A stretch of 64,000 bases of DNA from Corythucha ciliata (taxonomy: Eukaryota; Arthropoda; Insecta; Hemiptera; Tingidae): contig CM075941.1 in the NCBI GenBank assembly GCA_038030265.1, positions 23,932,001-23,996,000 on the forward strand. Direction: 5' to 3'. Below the pieces are notes generated by a model. That model saw only the letters and a program-made list of their open reading frames with translations. It was not told the origin of the DNA and did no database searches. A program made the translations under genes and the position numbers. Shown piece by piece: positions 9,086 through 19,090 of this stretch; the stretch's first letter is position 1; every line of letters begins with the position of its first letter.

Positions 9086-9441
9086 CGCACCTATTGTCTC
9101 CAGTAACGCGCGGTCGTCCGGGGCTTTTCCTTTTGCAAAGGCATCCACGCTGTACGAATTGTTGATACCACCTTTTAATGGATTTGGGGTCAGGTGGATT
9201 CATGTTAAAACGTCTTCTAAAAGCACGCTGAACTGTAACTACAGACTCACTTTTACCAAACTCCGCCACGCAAAAAGCTTTCTGTTGTGGCGTCGCCATT
9301 TTAACTGGTGGTGCGATCTCTCGGCAACCGAAAAAACCATGGAACTTCTACTTTCATAAGGAATCAACTTTTTCTCGCTAAGTTTAAAAATAGCGAAGTT
9401 ACAGATTTTTGAAACTAGGGCATTCTTTTATGAACACCCTG
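9086..9441 (-). mobile_element. Tc1/mariner-like element, 5' end and transposase N-terminus
   Basis: The element begins at 9441 with CAGGGTGTTCATAAAAGAAT on the minus strand, directly after a TA inside the ATPase gene, as expected for mariner insertion. The transposase start (9299 downward) reads MATPQQKAFCVAEFGKSES, then RWYQQFVQRGCLCKRKSPGR, a helix-turn-helix N-terminus of the IS630/mariner group. The frame is cut after GRPRVTGDN by the Myb/SANT-bearing insert; the next piece is at 7165-7343. Confidence 0.82.
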
Positions 9442-9443
9442 TA

Positions 9444-9789
9444 TATGTTCTGCGTTGTGGAAGGTAAAAACTTTAATTTCAGGAACTAGCGCTAGAATTT
9501 GCAATAAGGTTTGGTATTTTTCCTGGTATATGGTTTTTGAGTATATGTAGATGTTTTCAAATTTCGGTCCGTTAGGTGCTGTAATCAAGCTTAGCAGTAT
9601 CTGAGACTTCCCCGAGTTTGAAGGACCTACAATTAAGGATCTAATATTTTGATGCAGTAGGGGACCGTTTTTCTGGAATCTTGTGCTAACACCAGCTTCA
9701 TTTGCAAACGTAGAAGTACAAATTGAGTTCAAGACGCGATCACCAATCCCACAAAATGCACGAGCAATAGCTCTCATTATTAGTGACAA
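9444..9789 (-). pseudogene. Polinton packaging ATPase, N-terminal half
   Basis: A FtsK/HerA-type genome-packaging ATPase as in Polintons and adintovirus-like elements. LIVGPSNSGKSQILLSLI is the Walker A loop, followed by APNGPKFENIYIYSKTIYQ, a hallmark of the family. The gene is cut after the codons for HNAEHI by the mariner end at 9441, so Walker B and the rest are lost. The matching C-terminal half of another copy is at 56701-57170. The start Met at 9789 precedes a short basic leader. Confidence 0.82.
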
Positions 9790-9857
9790 GATTATTCGTT
9801 ATAGCCCTTTGTATAAAACTATAGAGAAAATGTAACTTATATTTTGTCTTTGTAATA

Positions 9858-10100
9858 TTATTGAAATAAAAACTCACCACTTATCAAATTGATGACTTCC
9901 TTCTCTTGCAAGATTGCCTTATAGCGGTCAGGAATTATTATTGTACAAGGGTCTTCGCCCTCGCTTACTGGTGTTATTTTTGAAGTTAAAAATGGGCCAA
10001 ATCGCCCGACCTTTTCCTCGATTTGCTTTATTTTATAAATCCCCTTCTCCAAATCAAGCAGTTTTTTGAAGGCAGTCGCCTTATTCAGCTTCTTGATCAC
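9858..10100 (-). CDS. Small 'LP/IPxR' protein of Polinton-like element
   Basis: About 80 residues: a KIKQIEEKVGRFGPFL strand, then TIIIPDRYKAILQEKEVINL. The pattern of a hydrophobic strand, P-x-R, a spacer, L-x-x-x-E-(V/I) and N-L/Y recurs in the minus-strand sequences at 45919-46225 and 46740-47040, next to the other Polinton-like copy. No ATG opens the frame; it is open upstream to a good splice acceptor (TTATTCACAG near 10118), so it may be a last exon. Function unknown; nucleic-acid binding would be a guess. Confidence 0.5.
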   Translation of the reverse strand: MIKKLNKATAFKKLLDLEKGIYKIKQIEEKVGRFGPFLTSKITPVSEGEDPCTIIIPDRYKAILQEKEVINLISGEFLFQ

Positions 10101-10270
10101 TGAAGTAGTCTCCTTCTGTGAATAAGAAAATTTACAAACAATAACACATCTTGATTAATGTTATATTTTTAGGGGTTTGGCTTTTTTCTTCTTCTTCTTC
10201 TTCTACTTCTTAAAAACTATCAAGTCTCAACTATCAAGTATCAAGTTTTATGGCTTAAAAACTAATAATA

Positions 10271-10597
10271 TTAATAACACATCTTTTTTTGTAAATTAAT
10301 ACCTTCATCCTCTATTCCACTATCCCTTGGAAGGAAATAACTCCTCAGAATTCCCAAACACTCCGAACATGAGCGAGCAGAACTCAGATAGTATAATTGT
10401 TCATTACAATTCACGCATGTTAAATCACTATAAATGAACTCCAAGACAGACCAACTTTCTGTTGTAATTTGAGCGTGACAAGAAATTATTGAATACCTGA
10501 GTTCTGCTATGGAAAATCTATCAAATGCACATTCTTCACAATAGTACACATCGTTGACGTGAAAAAGCCGAATTATGAGACATTTAAAAATACTCAT
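10271..10597 (-). CDS. Hypothetical protein with Cys pairs
   Basis: 108 residues, not recognised. It has three Cys-x-x-Cys pairs (YYCEECAF, CVNCNEQLYYL, CSECLG) and a CHA segment, suggesting two small zinc-binding knots. A possible donor site (AAG then GTATTA) lies near 10304. It may be joined by splicing to the neighbouring open frames at 10682-10900 and 9858-10118, but the phases I tried do not match, so the gene model is unresolved. Confidence 0.4.
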   Translation of the reverse strand: MSIFKCLIIRLFHVNDVYYCEECAFDRFSIAELRYSIISCHAQITTESWSVLEFIYSDLTCVNCNEQLYYLSSARSCSECLGILRSYFLPRDSGIEDEGINLQKKMCY

Positions 10598-10681
10598 TTT
10601 TGCTTACTTTTTTTCTGCTCAAAAAGCGATGAAATCGAAGAGAACTGTTGAGTTTTCACAGGATGTTGTCCCGTCTTTGTA

Positions 10682-10900
10682 TTACGATTCCCCACCTCGC
10701 ACATTGCACTTTTTCCCACAAACAACTTGGAAGATGCAGCATCGCAAAAATCTTACCATATTGGGAATACTTACTTTGTGAGCTGTTTTTAAACACACGC
10801 ATGTAATTAACTCGGTGTCGTGAGAACTAGCCTTTTCCTCTATTACTTGACTTTCATGAAGTGAGATTCCGAGGAGTGCATACAGAAATGCACAAAGCAA
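10682..10900 (-). CDS. Possible first exon with signal-like N-terminus
   Basis: Opens MLCAFLYALLGISLHE, a short hydrophobic start, and contains a strong donor (AAAGTAAGTATT) near 10780 after the codons for CVCLKTAHK. A matching acceptor (TTTTTGAGCAG) is near 10617. The coding stretch is short and unrecognised, and beyond the donor it is probably intron. It lies at the inner edge of the right long inverted repeat. Confidence 0.3.
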   Translation of the reverse strand: MLCAFLYALLGISLHESQVIEEKASSHDTELITCVCLKTAHKVSIPNMVRFLRCCIFQVVCGKKCNVRGGES

Positions 10901-11290
10901 GCTAAAAAATGAATGTCTTTTTGGGAATTACTTCGTGGGAAAGTTTGTCCGTGAACTAATTAACACCCCCCCCCCCGCACGGATCAAGGGGGGCGGGTCG
11001 ACGCGTAGCTAAAAAATGAATGCCCTTTTGGGAAGTGGGAAAGTTTGTCCGCCCCCGACCCCCCCGCACGGGGGCAGGTCGACGCGTATGTGCTTAAAAT
11101 GTAACACCATCACCCAACCTTCAACGGTGGCTCAGAGGTAACGTCTTCGACTATCAATCCAAACGAAGAAGGATCGAGTCTCCGCAATCTTTCATTTTTT
11201 CATACACTCACGCATGCGCAATCCGCCATCTTGCTCATAAAACGAACTGCTCAAAATGGTAACTGCGCCGGCGAATTCTTACTACTGCTA
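10898..11290 (+). repeat. Right copy of long inverted repeat (paired with 1142-1480)
   Basis: Two tandem units, each starting AGCTAAAAAATGAATG and ending GTCGACGCGT, are followed by the tRNA-like part: TGGCTCAGAGGT near 11131 and GGATCGAGTCT near 11170. Similarity to the left copy ends near AAGAATTCGCCGGCGCAG in both, which sets the outer edge at about 11290. With the left copy it encloses about 9.4 kb of minus-strand Polinton-type genes. Confidence 0.65.
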
Positions 11291-11689
11291 TGATTATGTA
11301 TGCCCACGGCAGAGACGGTTTTATCGAACAATTGTGATGTGCTTTAGTCAACGCATCATTGCAAGTATTATTGAAAGATCAAATAGGATAAAGCCGCATG
11401 GCAATATCACATGGCACGCCACACGGAAGTGCACCGAATCCTTCCGACTAGTATTCAATTGGATGGCTCATGTTTAACTGACAGCAGCGCTACGGCATTG
11501 TTTAATTCTTACGCTTAACCTCTATCAGCGTCAATTCTGGTTATCTCTTATCAGCTGTTATCACTTATCAGTAGTTATATCTCTTATCAGCTGTTATCAG
11601 TGGGCGGGTGGGGACGTTTTTTTTTAGTGACGCCATGCTCCCCTCCGGCGACATGTGCAGCGCCGGCAAATTATATCTACTGATAATAT

Positions 11690-12583
11690 TTGCATATTTG
11701 CATTTTTGTAATGCAGCGAATTCATCGTATCTGTTGGTTGAAATAATGAGTTCGTTACACAACATCACTTCCGCACAAAACAAAAGAATCTCAATAATTT
11801 TGATAAAAGAACACGTTAATATTCCTGGAAATGACGAAGTTGATCTGCTAGCAAAAAGCGGTAGCACATCAAACAGTATACTCCATTATAAAATCCCAGT
11901 TAGCGACATCCACACTACTTTCACAGAAATACTCAAAGATAAATGACAGTCTGATTTTCAAGAACAAACAAAAGGCTATTTTTGTAAAACCATCAATCCC
12001 ACAATCCAACAAATTAAACTTATCTCGAAAAAATATTAAAAACATCAATAGAATCAAATCAAATCATGGTGTATGTAATGAATATTTGACTAAAATAGTA
12101 CGAAAAACCAGTACAACATGCACCACATGCAACCAGACTGACAATCTTGAACATAAAATAATGGAATGTACAAAATACACAGATCAAAATTTTTGAATTT
12201 CTTATAAAAAAAATTAATCGCTTCATTCAACTTTTACACAGTACTCACGAATATTAGAATTACACATACAGAAGGTTATATCCGCTTCAGGATCTTGTAC
12301 GTGAAACTCTTCCAAGTCATGCGTCGCTATTGAATCAAGTTACATAGGATCATTTTTCACTACGGATGTTGTCGCCGCGATATGTTGTGGAGTTGGAGGT
12401 GGACGGCCTTCGACGCCCGGGTCAACGCGGTGGACGAGGGCCGGAGGCAACGGAAAACCGGACTAATAACCTAGTAGTTGATGCTCAAAGGTTGACTTGC
12501 AGAATAATTTATTCTATGAAGAAGATGGGCTAATCAGTAGTTGATGCCCATAAAATTATAGTAATAATAATAATGATGATGAT
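11690..12583 (+). mobile_element. I-type LINE, 3' end with RNase H fragment
   Basis: The end of a non-LTR retrotransposon. A broken RNase H domain reads RISIILIKEHVNIPGNDEVD then LLAK (up to 11943), close to the IxSHxxIxGNExADxLAK pattern. After a frameshift come SRKNIKNINRIKSNHGVC and CTTCNQTDNLEHKIMEC, the C-terminal CCHC-type tail. About 380 bases of non-coding sequence follow and end in (TAA)n/(TGA)n near 12560-12583. RNase H plus a TAA-type tail point to the I clade. Confidence 0.75.
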
Positions 12584-13749
12584 TTTAGGGGGTGATTATC
12601 TACTCGTTCTCCAAAACGATGAAATATCGCGTTAGCGGCTGAGTTTTGTGTAGATCATTTATAAACTTGAAATCTCGGGTGTGAGTTGTATACCATTTCA
12701 TGAAGATAAAATTGTTTCGTTCATCAAGTTCACCGCGCGATTACTCGCAGAGATCCATACAAAAAAAAGCAAAAACCTTGCGGAAAAAAGCTGCCGAAAG
12801 GGCTAAACCGTTGTGTCCCAACAGCTAGCCTCTGTCGTGGTTTTAAAAGCCCATAAGCTAGTCAGGCGACACATAATGCTCGGGTCACTAGCATGGACCT
12901 TAAAAGCCTCCAAACCCGTTAGCCCTCCGCTCTTTGCTCCAGGTAGCTTAGTAAACACCAAAACTTGAATTGAACTGAAACTGAAAGCAAACTCAGAACG
13001 TGGCGGACGAAATAGCCCCAAGAACCAAAAGTGATCTAGTAAGTTTGGAAAACTACACAATAACTCAGTCGTTGCGTTGTGTCCATCAACTGGGAATGCG
13101 TGTAGAAAAACAAATGTAGGACAACATTTCAATAACTAAGATGGTCTATCTTCATCATAGAATAATAGCTGTACAAACGTAATTGGGATTTGTTTGACAC
13201 CAAATTGGTAGGTTTATTCTCGCGGAGGGCTGTTATCTGCCTGGTCAGTTGTTTGGATCCCCCCCACTCTTGAAATTACTCTCCCCTATCACACCCTCTT
13301 ATTCCGTTCGCACTTTGCATCCTTTTTTTATTTTGTTTTTACAATTCCCGTGCTTGAGATTTTTATGCTGGCGAATGAGTACACCTTTTCCACTTAATTT
13401 ATACATTATAGGGCTCTAAACGACCCTGGAATTGGCCTCCTCACGCTAACGGATTTTTTTTTCCTCCCGCCCCTCACCGCGAAGGTCAATGTGAGACTGC
13501 AGATTCGTCGTTGCACGTTATCGTATTTGTCAGCGAGAAGATTTTTGTTTGTTTTTAAGCAAGATTAATTTTTTTCTTTTACGAAGTTTTCTTTGTTTTT
13601 GTTTGGGGGAGCTCTCCACCTGGCCGAGTCGGTTTATATTTAATTTTCAGTGTATTTTTTTTTTTTGTTTCAGCGAAGTAAAGCCTTTATGTTCCTTAGA
13701 TTTTTACAACACTCAGTAAGAACCCTGAGAGAACCGGGTACAAATTTTG
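12584..13749. other. No gene recognised
   Basis: About 1.2 kb without a supported gene. A 109-codon minus-strand frame (12803-13132) has no recognisable motif and a composition rich in Phe, Ser and Cys, so I do not call it. T-rich tracts lie near 13560-13670. Confidence 0.5.
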
Positions 13750-13899
13750 TTATACATCTTCTTCTAAAGGTGCTGAAGGATGGGCACTATTAGCAAATTT
13801 TGACCTTTCTTCATCTAGCTTTTTGGCTGACCTAGAATTGTGTCTAATAATGTCTTTAAATTCTGGTTCTATTTTGACATTTCCTCTTTTAAATGCCAT
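13750..13899 (-). CDS. Short ORF of 49 residues at the edge of the MULE
   Basis: A complete ATG-to-TAA frame of 49 codons, too short for usual cut-offs, with protein-like composition: MAFKRGNVKIEPEF at the start, a basic-acidic middle (AKKLDEERSKF) and an acidic end. The ATG context (GTGATGGCA) is good. No relative is recognised. It abuts the subterminal repeats of the MULE and could be a remnant of a captured exon, or chance. Confidence 0.3.
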   Translation of the reverse strand: MAFKRGNVKIEPEFKDIIRHNSRSAKKLDEERSKFANSAHPSAPLEEDV

Positions 13900-14214
13900 C
13901 ACTCATCGTCATCGATCGTTGTCAACTGCACTTTCGATCAACTGCACCCCTGCTTACAAACCTATCGACTGCACTTACGATTGACTGCACCGCTCTGCAA
14001 TTCGCTCTGAATTTAATTTGTCTTACTAGGTGTTTAGCTACTAGATGATATTTGCCTCTAACAGCAAAATTCCCAAAATTTCGGAGCCATCTCAATAGCT
14101 CATTTTTTTGAAAATTCGCTAAAAAAAAAACTAGGCGTTTGCCAGGAAAAAATATAGATTCATCGTAAAAGTTTTAACCCTCCGTTGGTAACATGGGTTT
14201 CTGGAGCACACTTA

Positions 14215-14245
14215 GTAACATGGGGTCCGTTGGACCCCAATTCAA
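14215..14245. promoter_or_regulatory. piggyBac subterminal palindrome
   Basis: GGGGTCCGTTGGACCCC, a perfect 7-bp palindrome around GTT. Related palindromes GGGGTCTGACAGACCCC (near 16469) and GGGGTCTACTGGACCCC (near 16648) lie at the other end. They are likely transposase-binding repeats. Confidence 0.6.
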
Positions 14246-14499
14246 ATATTTTTTTCCGGGGCTTTCCCAGATTGAATAAATTTGACTAGCTCATACAAAA
14301 CACGTTTATTTCTGTTTAATCTCTTTTTTAGGAACTTTAATTTCTTATTTTCACAACCCGAAAGGTAACATAGCTTACTATAAAAACAAAATAAACGAAA
14401 TGACTGGTGAACTTATAACAAAAGAAACTCAAGCATTCAAATAATCTTATAAAATGATAAGAACATTAATATATTTATATAAAAGTTGAACTTTTCAGA

Positions 14500-16268
14500 C
14501 TAGTCATCCATCTTAGTTTCCGTGTCAAAACAATTTTGACAGCATTTTGGCGTGCTCTTGGCAAATTTTTTAAAGCATTTAGTGCACGACAGGCGTGTTT
14601 TCCTGTCTTTTCGGCGGTCACATAAGTAGCACCTTGACTTGGCTGTCGTAGCAGTGCTGGTCGCAGGTGACAGGGTCTCCTTTTCAACTCCAAGAACGCT
14701 CATCATATCAGTTCGAAGATAATTTGGCAAGTTTTTGGCGAGTAATCTGCACTTGATGTGAGTCTCCATGCACGAGGGAATAAGCTAGCGCCTTTAGGAA
14801 ATCAGTTCTCTTAGAAGTAGAACTGTTGAGAGTGGACAAGACGTAGCTATTTATACCAGCGGCGTCTACGACGAAAAAAAATAATCTCATTGGCCATCTT
14901 CTGGAAGCTCTTTTGCTGGTAGCAGAGTGACATAATTTGTCGAACACGTCCACACCTCCTTTCGTCAAATTGTAGAATTCGACAATATCCGGTTTACCGC
15001 TGTCCTTGTTGATTGTGGGTAAATCGTGCATAGTGGATAAGAGAATGACATTTTTGTTCTTCTTTTGGGTGAAAGACACCATGGTTTTTTTCCGCCTGGA
15101 AGACGAAACGCGAATTTCCTAACTCAAGGCCTTTTACAGAAACCATGCTTGGCGGAATTTCTCTTTTATTTTTTCGTAGAGTCCCTACCATAGTCAAACC
15201 GACTTTCGTAAGCTCCTCAGCCAGTTCGAAGGACGAAAACCAATTGTCAATTGTGATGTTTCGGTTAGTTCGCATGATTGGTTTTGACAGTTTCAAAACA
15301 TACTGTGTCGGTTTGAGCAATCCGATTTCACCCTTCAAAGTTGATTTGCCGATGTAAGGAATGCCGTCGCAAAAATAAAATGTTCGGGCGTCGCATAAGC
15401 TGACAATCTTCAGTCCGTACTTATCCGGTTTTTGAGGAATGTACATTTTGAATGAGCACCGACCCCTAAAGCTCAGTAAAGTTTCATCAATAGTGACGTA
15501 TTCTGAAGGTGTGTAGAATCGTCTGCAGTTTTCGGTGAATTTATCCCACAGCTCTCGAAAAGCGGCAAACTTGTCTTCTTTCAGCCTCTCCTCTCGAGTA
15601 ATCTTCGAGTCAAACCGCATTGCGCGAAGAAGAAATTTGAATCTACACTGAGTCATGGTCGATCGAAATATAGTTGGGCCATAAACTTGTGAAAACATAT
15701 CGTCCGTATTCAAACAACTTTTTTTGAGCACTCCTGCTAGAATTACGAGGCCTAAAAGTGCCTTGATTTCTGTATTATTTGTAGGCCCAATGTACCTTTG
15801 AGAGGTGTACCGTACGGACAGTCGGCCAATTTGTTCATTCGTGTGTACCGTGATTAGGTCGATTACTGAACTATCTAAGAAAAGAGATAACAAGTCTAGT
15901 TCCGAGGAAGCATCCTTAGCAGCTCCTTTTGGGCCTGGAAGATGACTAACTATGTTTTTTGCAGGTCTTCGTGAACCGTGATAAGAGAGAAAATGATGGT
16001 CAGTCCAAATTGTTTCCGCATCTTTTCCTAGCAAAATCTCCGTACTTTCACCATCGTGGGAAATGAAAGGACAGGTATCGCCGTTATTACCATCTTCCAC
16101 GCTGAACTCATCAGCAACATTGTCGTCGTTGGGAACAATGGCATCCTCTAGTTCACTCACACTCCCATCTCTTTGCTCGTCGTCGGATTCTTGATCAAGC
16201 CGTTCAAGCTCCCTTCTTATCTCTTCCGGGGTTGAGAACAAAACACTGTTAGCCATCTGTAAAATCAA
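14500..16268 (-). pseudogene. piggyBac transposase, two frameshifts
   Basis: Cut-and-paste transposase acting at TTAA. An acidic N-terminus (EELERLDQESDDEQRD type) is followed by the catalytic core: YVTIDETLLSFRGRCSF (first Asp), ITIDNWFSSFELAEEL (second Asp) and GGVDVFDKLCHS (third Asp). The Cys-rich C-terminal domain reads CYLCDRRKDRKTRLSCTKC then CCQNCF. A frameshift lies at a T-run near 15085 and another near 14775. All three catalytic Asp are present, so inactivation looks recent. Confidence 0.88.
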
Positions 16269-16736
16269 GAACCAAGTCCTATTTTGATGATAACCACGAA
16301 AGAAGATTCATGCGTGGAAAATCCCCCCCCCCTCCCAGATAGAAAACTAATTTACAATAACTCCTCAAAATTTTGGTTCGATTGCTTCTTATGCATGAAT
16401 GATAAAATAAAGATTTAAACGTAATTGATAAAAAAAAGCGATAAAAAACAGTGAACAGAGAGTAACAAGGGGTCTGACAGACCCCAGCGCCCCCTTTTTT
16501 TCCCCAGCGAGAAAAAATGAGGGTTTTCTTACCTTATTTTGTGTTGCGACACACTTCACGGCTGGCGAACAACTGAAAGAAAAGGTTCTGAAGATCTAAA
16601 ACTTCTGATCACAGATCGCGCTTGAATAGAGCGGGAAACGTGTGTTTGGGGTCTACTGGACCCCATTCTTACCACTCGAGGGTAATGCTAGGTATAAGAT
16701 TTCATTACATCCATCGTCAAAGTTACGTCACTTTTA

Positions 16737-18119
16737 TCAGTGCACACTATAATGGCGACAAGCGACTTTTAGTAGATGGAGACGAGAAATTTTTCCTTCC
16801 TTGAAGTTGGCCATTGTTTGTCGTAGAATATGTCGCCTTCTTTCTTGTCTGGAATTTCGCGGAGTTTTGGGATCACCACAACTATTCATGATGACGTATG
16901 TGTCCGTTTGCATTTGGAGGAGAACGTCTATGAATAAAAAAATGTTTGGGTGAGGTGATGTGAACATGTTATTGAACTTGGCATGGAACGACTCACAACA
17001 GTTCGTCGTTCGGTCGGATGTGAGTTCATCGGCTGCCCACATAGTCGGCGGAAATTTCGCATGCGAGAATATGTAATTGTCAGTAAGATAATCGCAGAAA
17101 TCAGTCACTTTGGGGTTTATGTCTGAGGGACACACGGACATAAGGTCCTCTACAAAACTGTCTTCAATTTGATCCGGGGGTAGTAGTGGGAGTCCAAACA
17201 CCAGCTTCAACCATTCACCGACTTCGTTGTTTTTTTCCTTGTACTGCGCTGAGAGACCATATCGCTGTATTGCTCTCCACGATGACTGGGCGAGGTGAAA
17301 TCTGCAACCAGTGATCTTCGCTTGTGGGAATACCGCCTTCACAGCAGCATGAATAGCCTCCTCAAAGTCGCATACGACGGCCTCAGGTGTAAATGAAAGA
17401 CCCAACTCGCAGCTTTCTTTGATCGTCGCTTTGAACATGGTTTCGTAAGCCTTAGTCGTTTTATTTGCCAAGAGAGAATACACAACCGGTATGAAATGGC
17501 CATTGTCGATGGAGTGGATGGTAAACATCTGAGTGAAAAATTTTTCGCAGTAGGTAAATGTCCCGTCAACAAAAATGGATTTGGAAGAAGACAGCTGCTT
17601 CAAATTCGTTGGAGTCGAAAATAGCACCAAACCGTCGTCATTAACCAGTAAAAACTTTTCCTTTCTTGCTGTTTCAAACCTGGCATTCTGTAGGCAATCG
17701 TGAGTTTCCGTGAGAAATTTGGGCAATGGTGGTAGGCGTTTTCTTCGCTCTCTGTATAAACATTGCCTGAAGTTACTTATGTCTGTCAGGGTGTAACTTA
17801 CATCGTCTTTCATTTGGGACCGAATCAGCTTCGACGGGCGTTCACTCAGCGAAGACGTAGCCTTCCTTTTCAACGAGTTAGAAAAATTTTCCTTTTGTAA
17901 CGTCGTATCGCTCACCAATGCATGATTGTGCCCTCCTTCTTCCTTGATGACTTCCGAAAAGCTTTCAGGAACGTATATTCTCGCACCACAACATCTTCTA
18001 CAACAACGCCACTTGTTACAGTTCAAGTATTCTACAAAACTGCACTTGTAGAATTTGAAGTTTTTATAAACTGCTAACTCGTTGCCTCGCTGTCCCACGA
18101 TGAACGACACTGGATGCAT
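16737..18119 (-). CDS. MULE transposase with FLYWCH-type zinc finger, intact
   Basis: 460 uninterrupted codons. Residues about 10-65 form a FLYWCH-type finger (ELAVYKNFKFYKC, W-R-C, C-G-A-R, then GGHNHAL). The catalytic core follows: KSIFVDGTFTYCEKFF (first Asp), EAVVCDFEEAIHAAVK (second Asp), a C-x-x-H in GCRFHLAQSSW, and TNCCESFHAKFN (Glu). This is the order of Mutator-like elements. Absence of any break suggests recent mobility or domestication. The stop lies 55 bases from the piggyBac end, so that insertion spared the gene. A related C-terminal fragment is at 53682-54068. Confidence 0.88.
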   Translation of the reverse strand: MHPVSFIVGQRGNELAVYKNFKFYKCSFVEYLNCNKWRCCRRCCGARIYVPESFSEVIKEEGGHNHALVSDTTLQKENFSNSLKRKATSSLSERPSKLIRSQMKDDVSYTLTDISNFRQCLYRERRKRLPPLPKFLTETHDCLQNARFETARKEKFLLVNDDGLVLFSTPTNLKQLSSSKSIFVDGTFTYCEKFFTQMFTIHSIDNGHFIPVVYSLLANKTTKAYETMFKATIKESCELGLSFTPEAVVCDFEEAIHAAVKAVFPQAKITGCRFHLAQSSWRAIQRYGLSAQYKEKNNEVGEWLKLVFGLPLLPPDQIEDSFVEDLMSVCPSDINPKVTDFCDYLTDNYIFSHAKFPPTMWAADELTSDRTTNCCESFHAKFNNMFTSPHPNIFLFIDVLLQMQTDTYVIMNSCGDPKTPRNSRQERRRHILRQTMANFKEGKISRLHLLKVACRHYSVH

Positions 18120-18700
18120 AGCTACGAGAAGGAGAATGTTTTCTGGGTCGAACTCAACGCAATACTGACTCCCTACTGATAGCGAATGAGATAACAGATC
18201 GACGGTGCAGTCAATCGTTGACCCTGGACTACCTGAAACAGCAACAAGTGCAGTCGATACAATTCATTATCGCCTAATGACAGCTTACGGTGCAGTCGAT
18301 ACTCACCCGTTTTCTGACCTAGAGCAGCAAAAGGAAGAAATGGAGTGCATGGGAGTGAATGGTATAGTCCTCATAAATATTTATACACACATAACCGGTG
18401 TCTAAAATGCATGAAGTTTAGAATGATTTGCGAACGCAGAGTTATCCTTCGGGGTAACATGATGAACAAACGTAAATCTTTCCATACTGGCAATGCTGCC
18501 GTATTGCATTACAAACCTTTTCTTTTCTTTTCTTTTCTTCATTTCCGGATAAAAATGTCAAAGCTCCAAGCACATTTGAGAGGTAGGGTTTGTGCAACAA
18601 CGAAAGTTACCAACAAAAAGAGTAATTATTTACAGAATTGTACAATTTAAAAAAAAATTAAGACACGAAAAAGATGAAATCATCTGAAATAAAAACATTT
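18120..18700. other. MULE right end and unannotated sequence
   Basis: 18200-18320 holds the subterminal motifs of the MULE (GTGCAGTCGATA copies). The rest has a (CTTTT)n tract near 18528-18540 and no coding signal that I can support. Confidence 0.45.
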
Positions 18701-19090
18701 CTATTGTAGTTCCCTAATCGGCATGTTCCTTGGTACTCTGGGGTCCACAATTTCAGGCAATAAGCACTGTTCGTAAAAGAAATTAAGCTTCGGCAGGCAC
18801 GTTTCTCTCCAGAAATCCTCGTCTTTTTCAATTACATTAATTTTAATGTCCAATGGTGTATATACAACAAAATAACATCTATCGCAACCTGAAATATTAA
18901 GTTGTCCTTGGACCTGATAGAAGTAGTCGTGGCTCCTTGAGAGGGAGCCATTGGCATCCAAGTATTTGATTTTATTGTTTTTTACGCCCTCTTCTACAGT
19001 GCCAAATCGTGCGGAATAAGGGCATTTCACTTCAATGATGGCACTCTCACCCTCAATGACTCCATCAGGGGACGCTGCTAAGTGGGAGGG
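18701..19090 (-). pseudogene. YqaJ-type nuclease domain fragment
   Basis: A PD-(D/E)xK exonuclease/recombinase domain. SPDGVIEGESAIIEVKCPYS carries the Asp and the E-V-K catalytic pair, and YFYQVQGQLNISGCDRCYFV carries the usual Q-x-x-Q-L motif. The tail LPKLNFFYEQCLLPEIVDPR is typical. Such genes travel with arthropod DNA transposons and viruses. The N-terminal half of the domain is missing: upstream the frame becomes a zinc-knuckle sequence. Confidence 0.75.

Larger units (their letters stand above)
14178..16682 (-). mobile_element. piggyBac-like transposon
   Basis: Starts CCCTCCGTTGGTAACATGGG directly after TTAA (14174-14177) and ends, in reverse complement, CCCTCGAGTGGTAAGAATGG, directly before TAAT at 16683-16686 (a mutated TTAA). 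Subterminal palindromes of the form GGGGTC-n-GACCCC occur near 14223, 16469 and 16648. The 2.5 kb length and a minus-strand transposase fit an otherwise complete but frameshifted element. Confidence 0.85.
13900..18330 (-). mobile_element. MULE DNA transposon carrying a piggyBac insertion
   Basis: Motifs TATCGACTGCAC and ACGATTGACTGCACCG cluster at 13915-14000 in one orientation and at 18200-18320 in the opposite orientation, framing a MULE transposase gene at 16737-18119. The piggyBac element at 14178-16682 lies between the transposase stop and the left repeat cluster. Exact ends and target duplication of the MULE were not found, so the limits are approximate. Confidence 0.65.

Noticed and set aside
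9045..9092. Continuation of the mariner protein to residues ...NRCVPLLHFSYTRVEV
   Set aside because: Homology ends at GRPRVTGDN; the rest is translation of the end of the Myb/SANT-bearing insert.
11256..11477. 73-codon plus-strand frame at the outer edge of the right inverted repeat
   Set aside because: It begins inside the repeat, where the left copy does not keep the frame, and has no motif.
12803..13132. 109-codon minus-strand frame
   Set aside because: No recognisable motif and no neighbours that would support it. Kept as unannotated.
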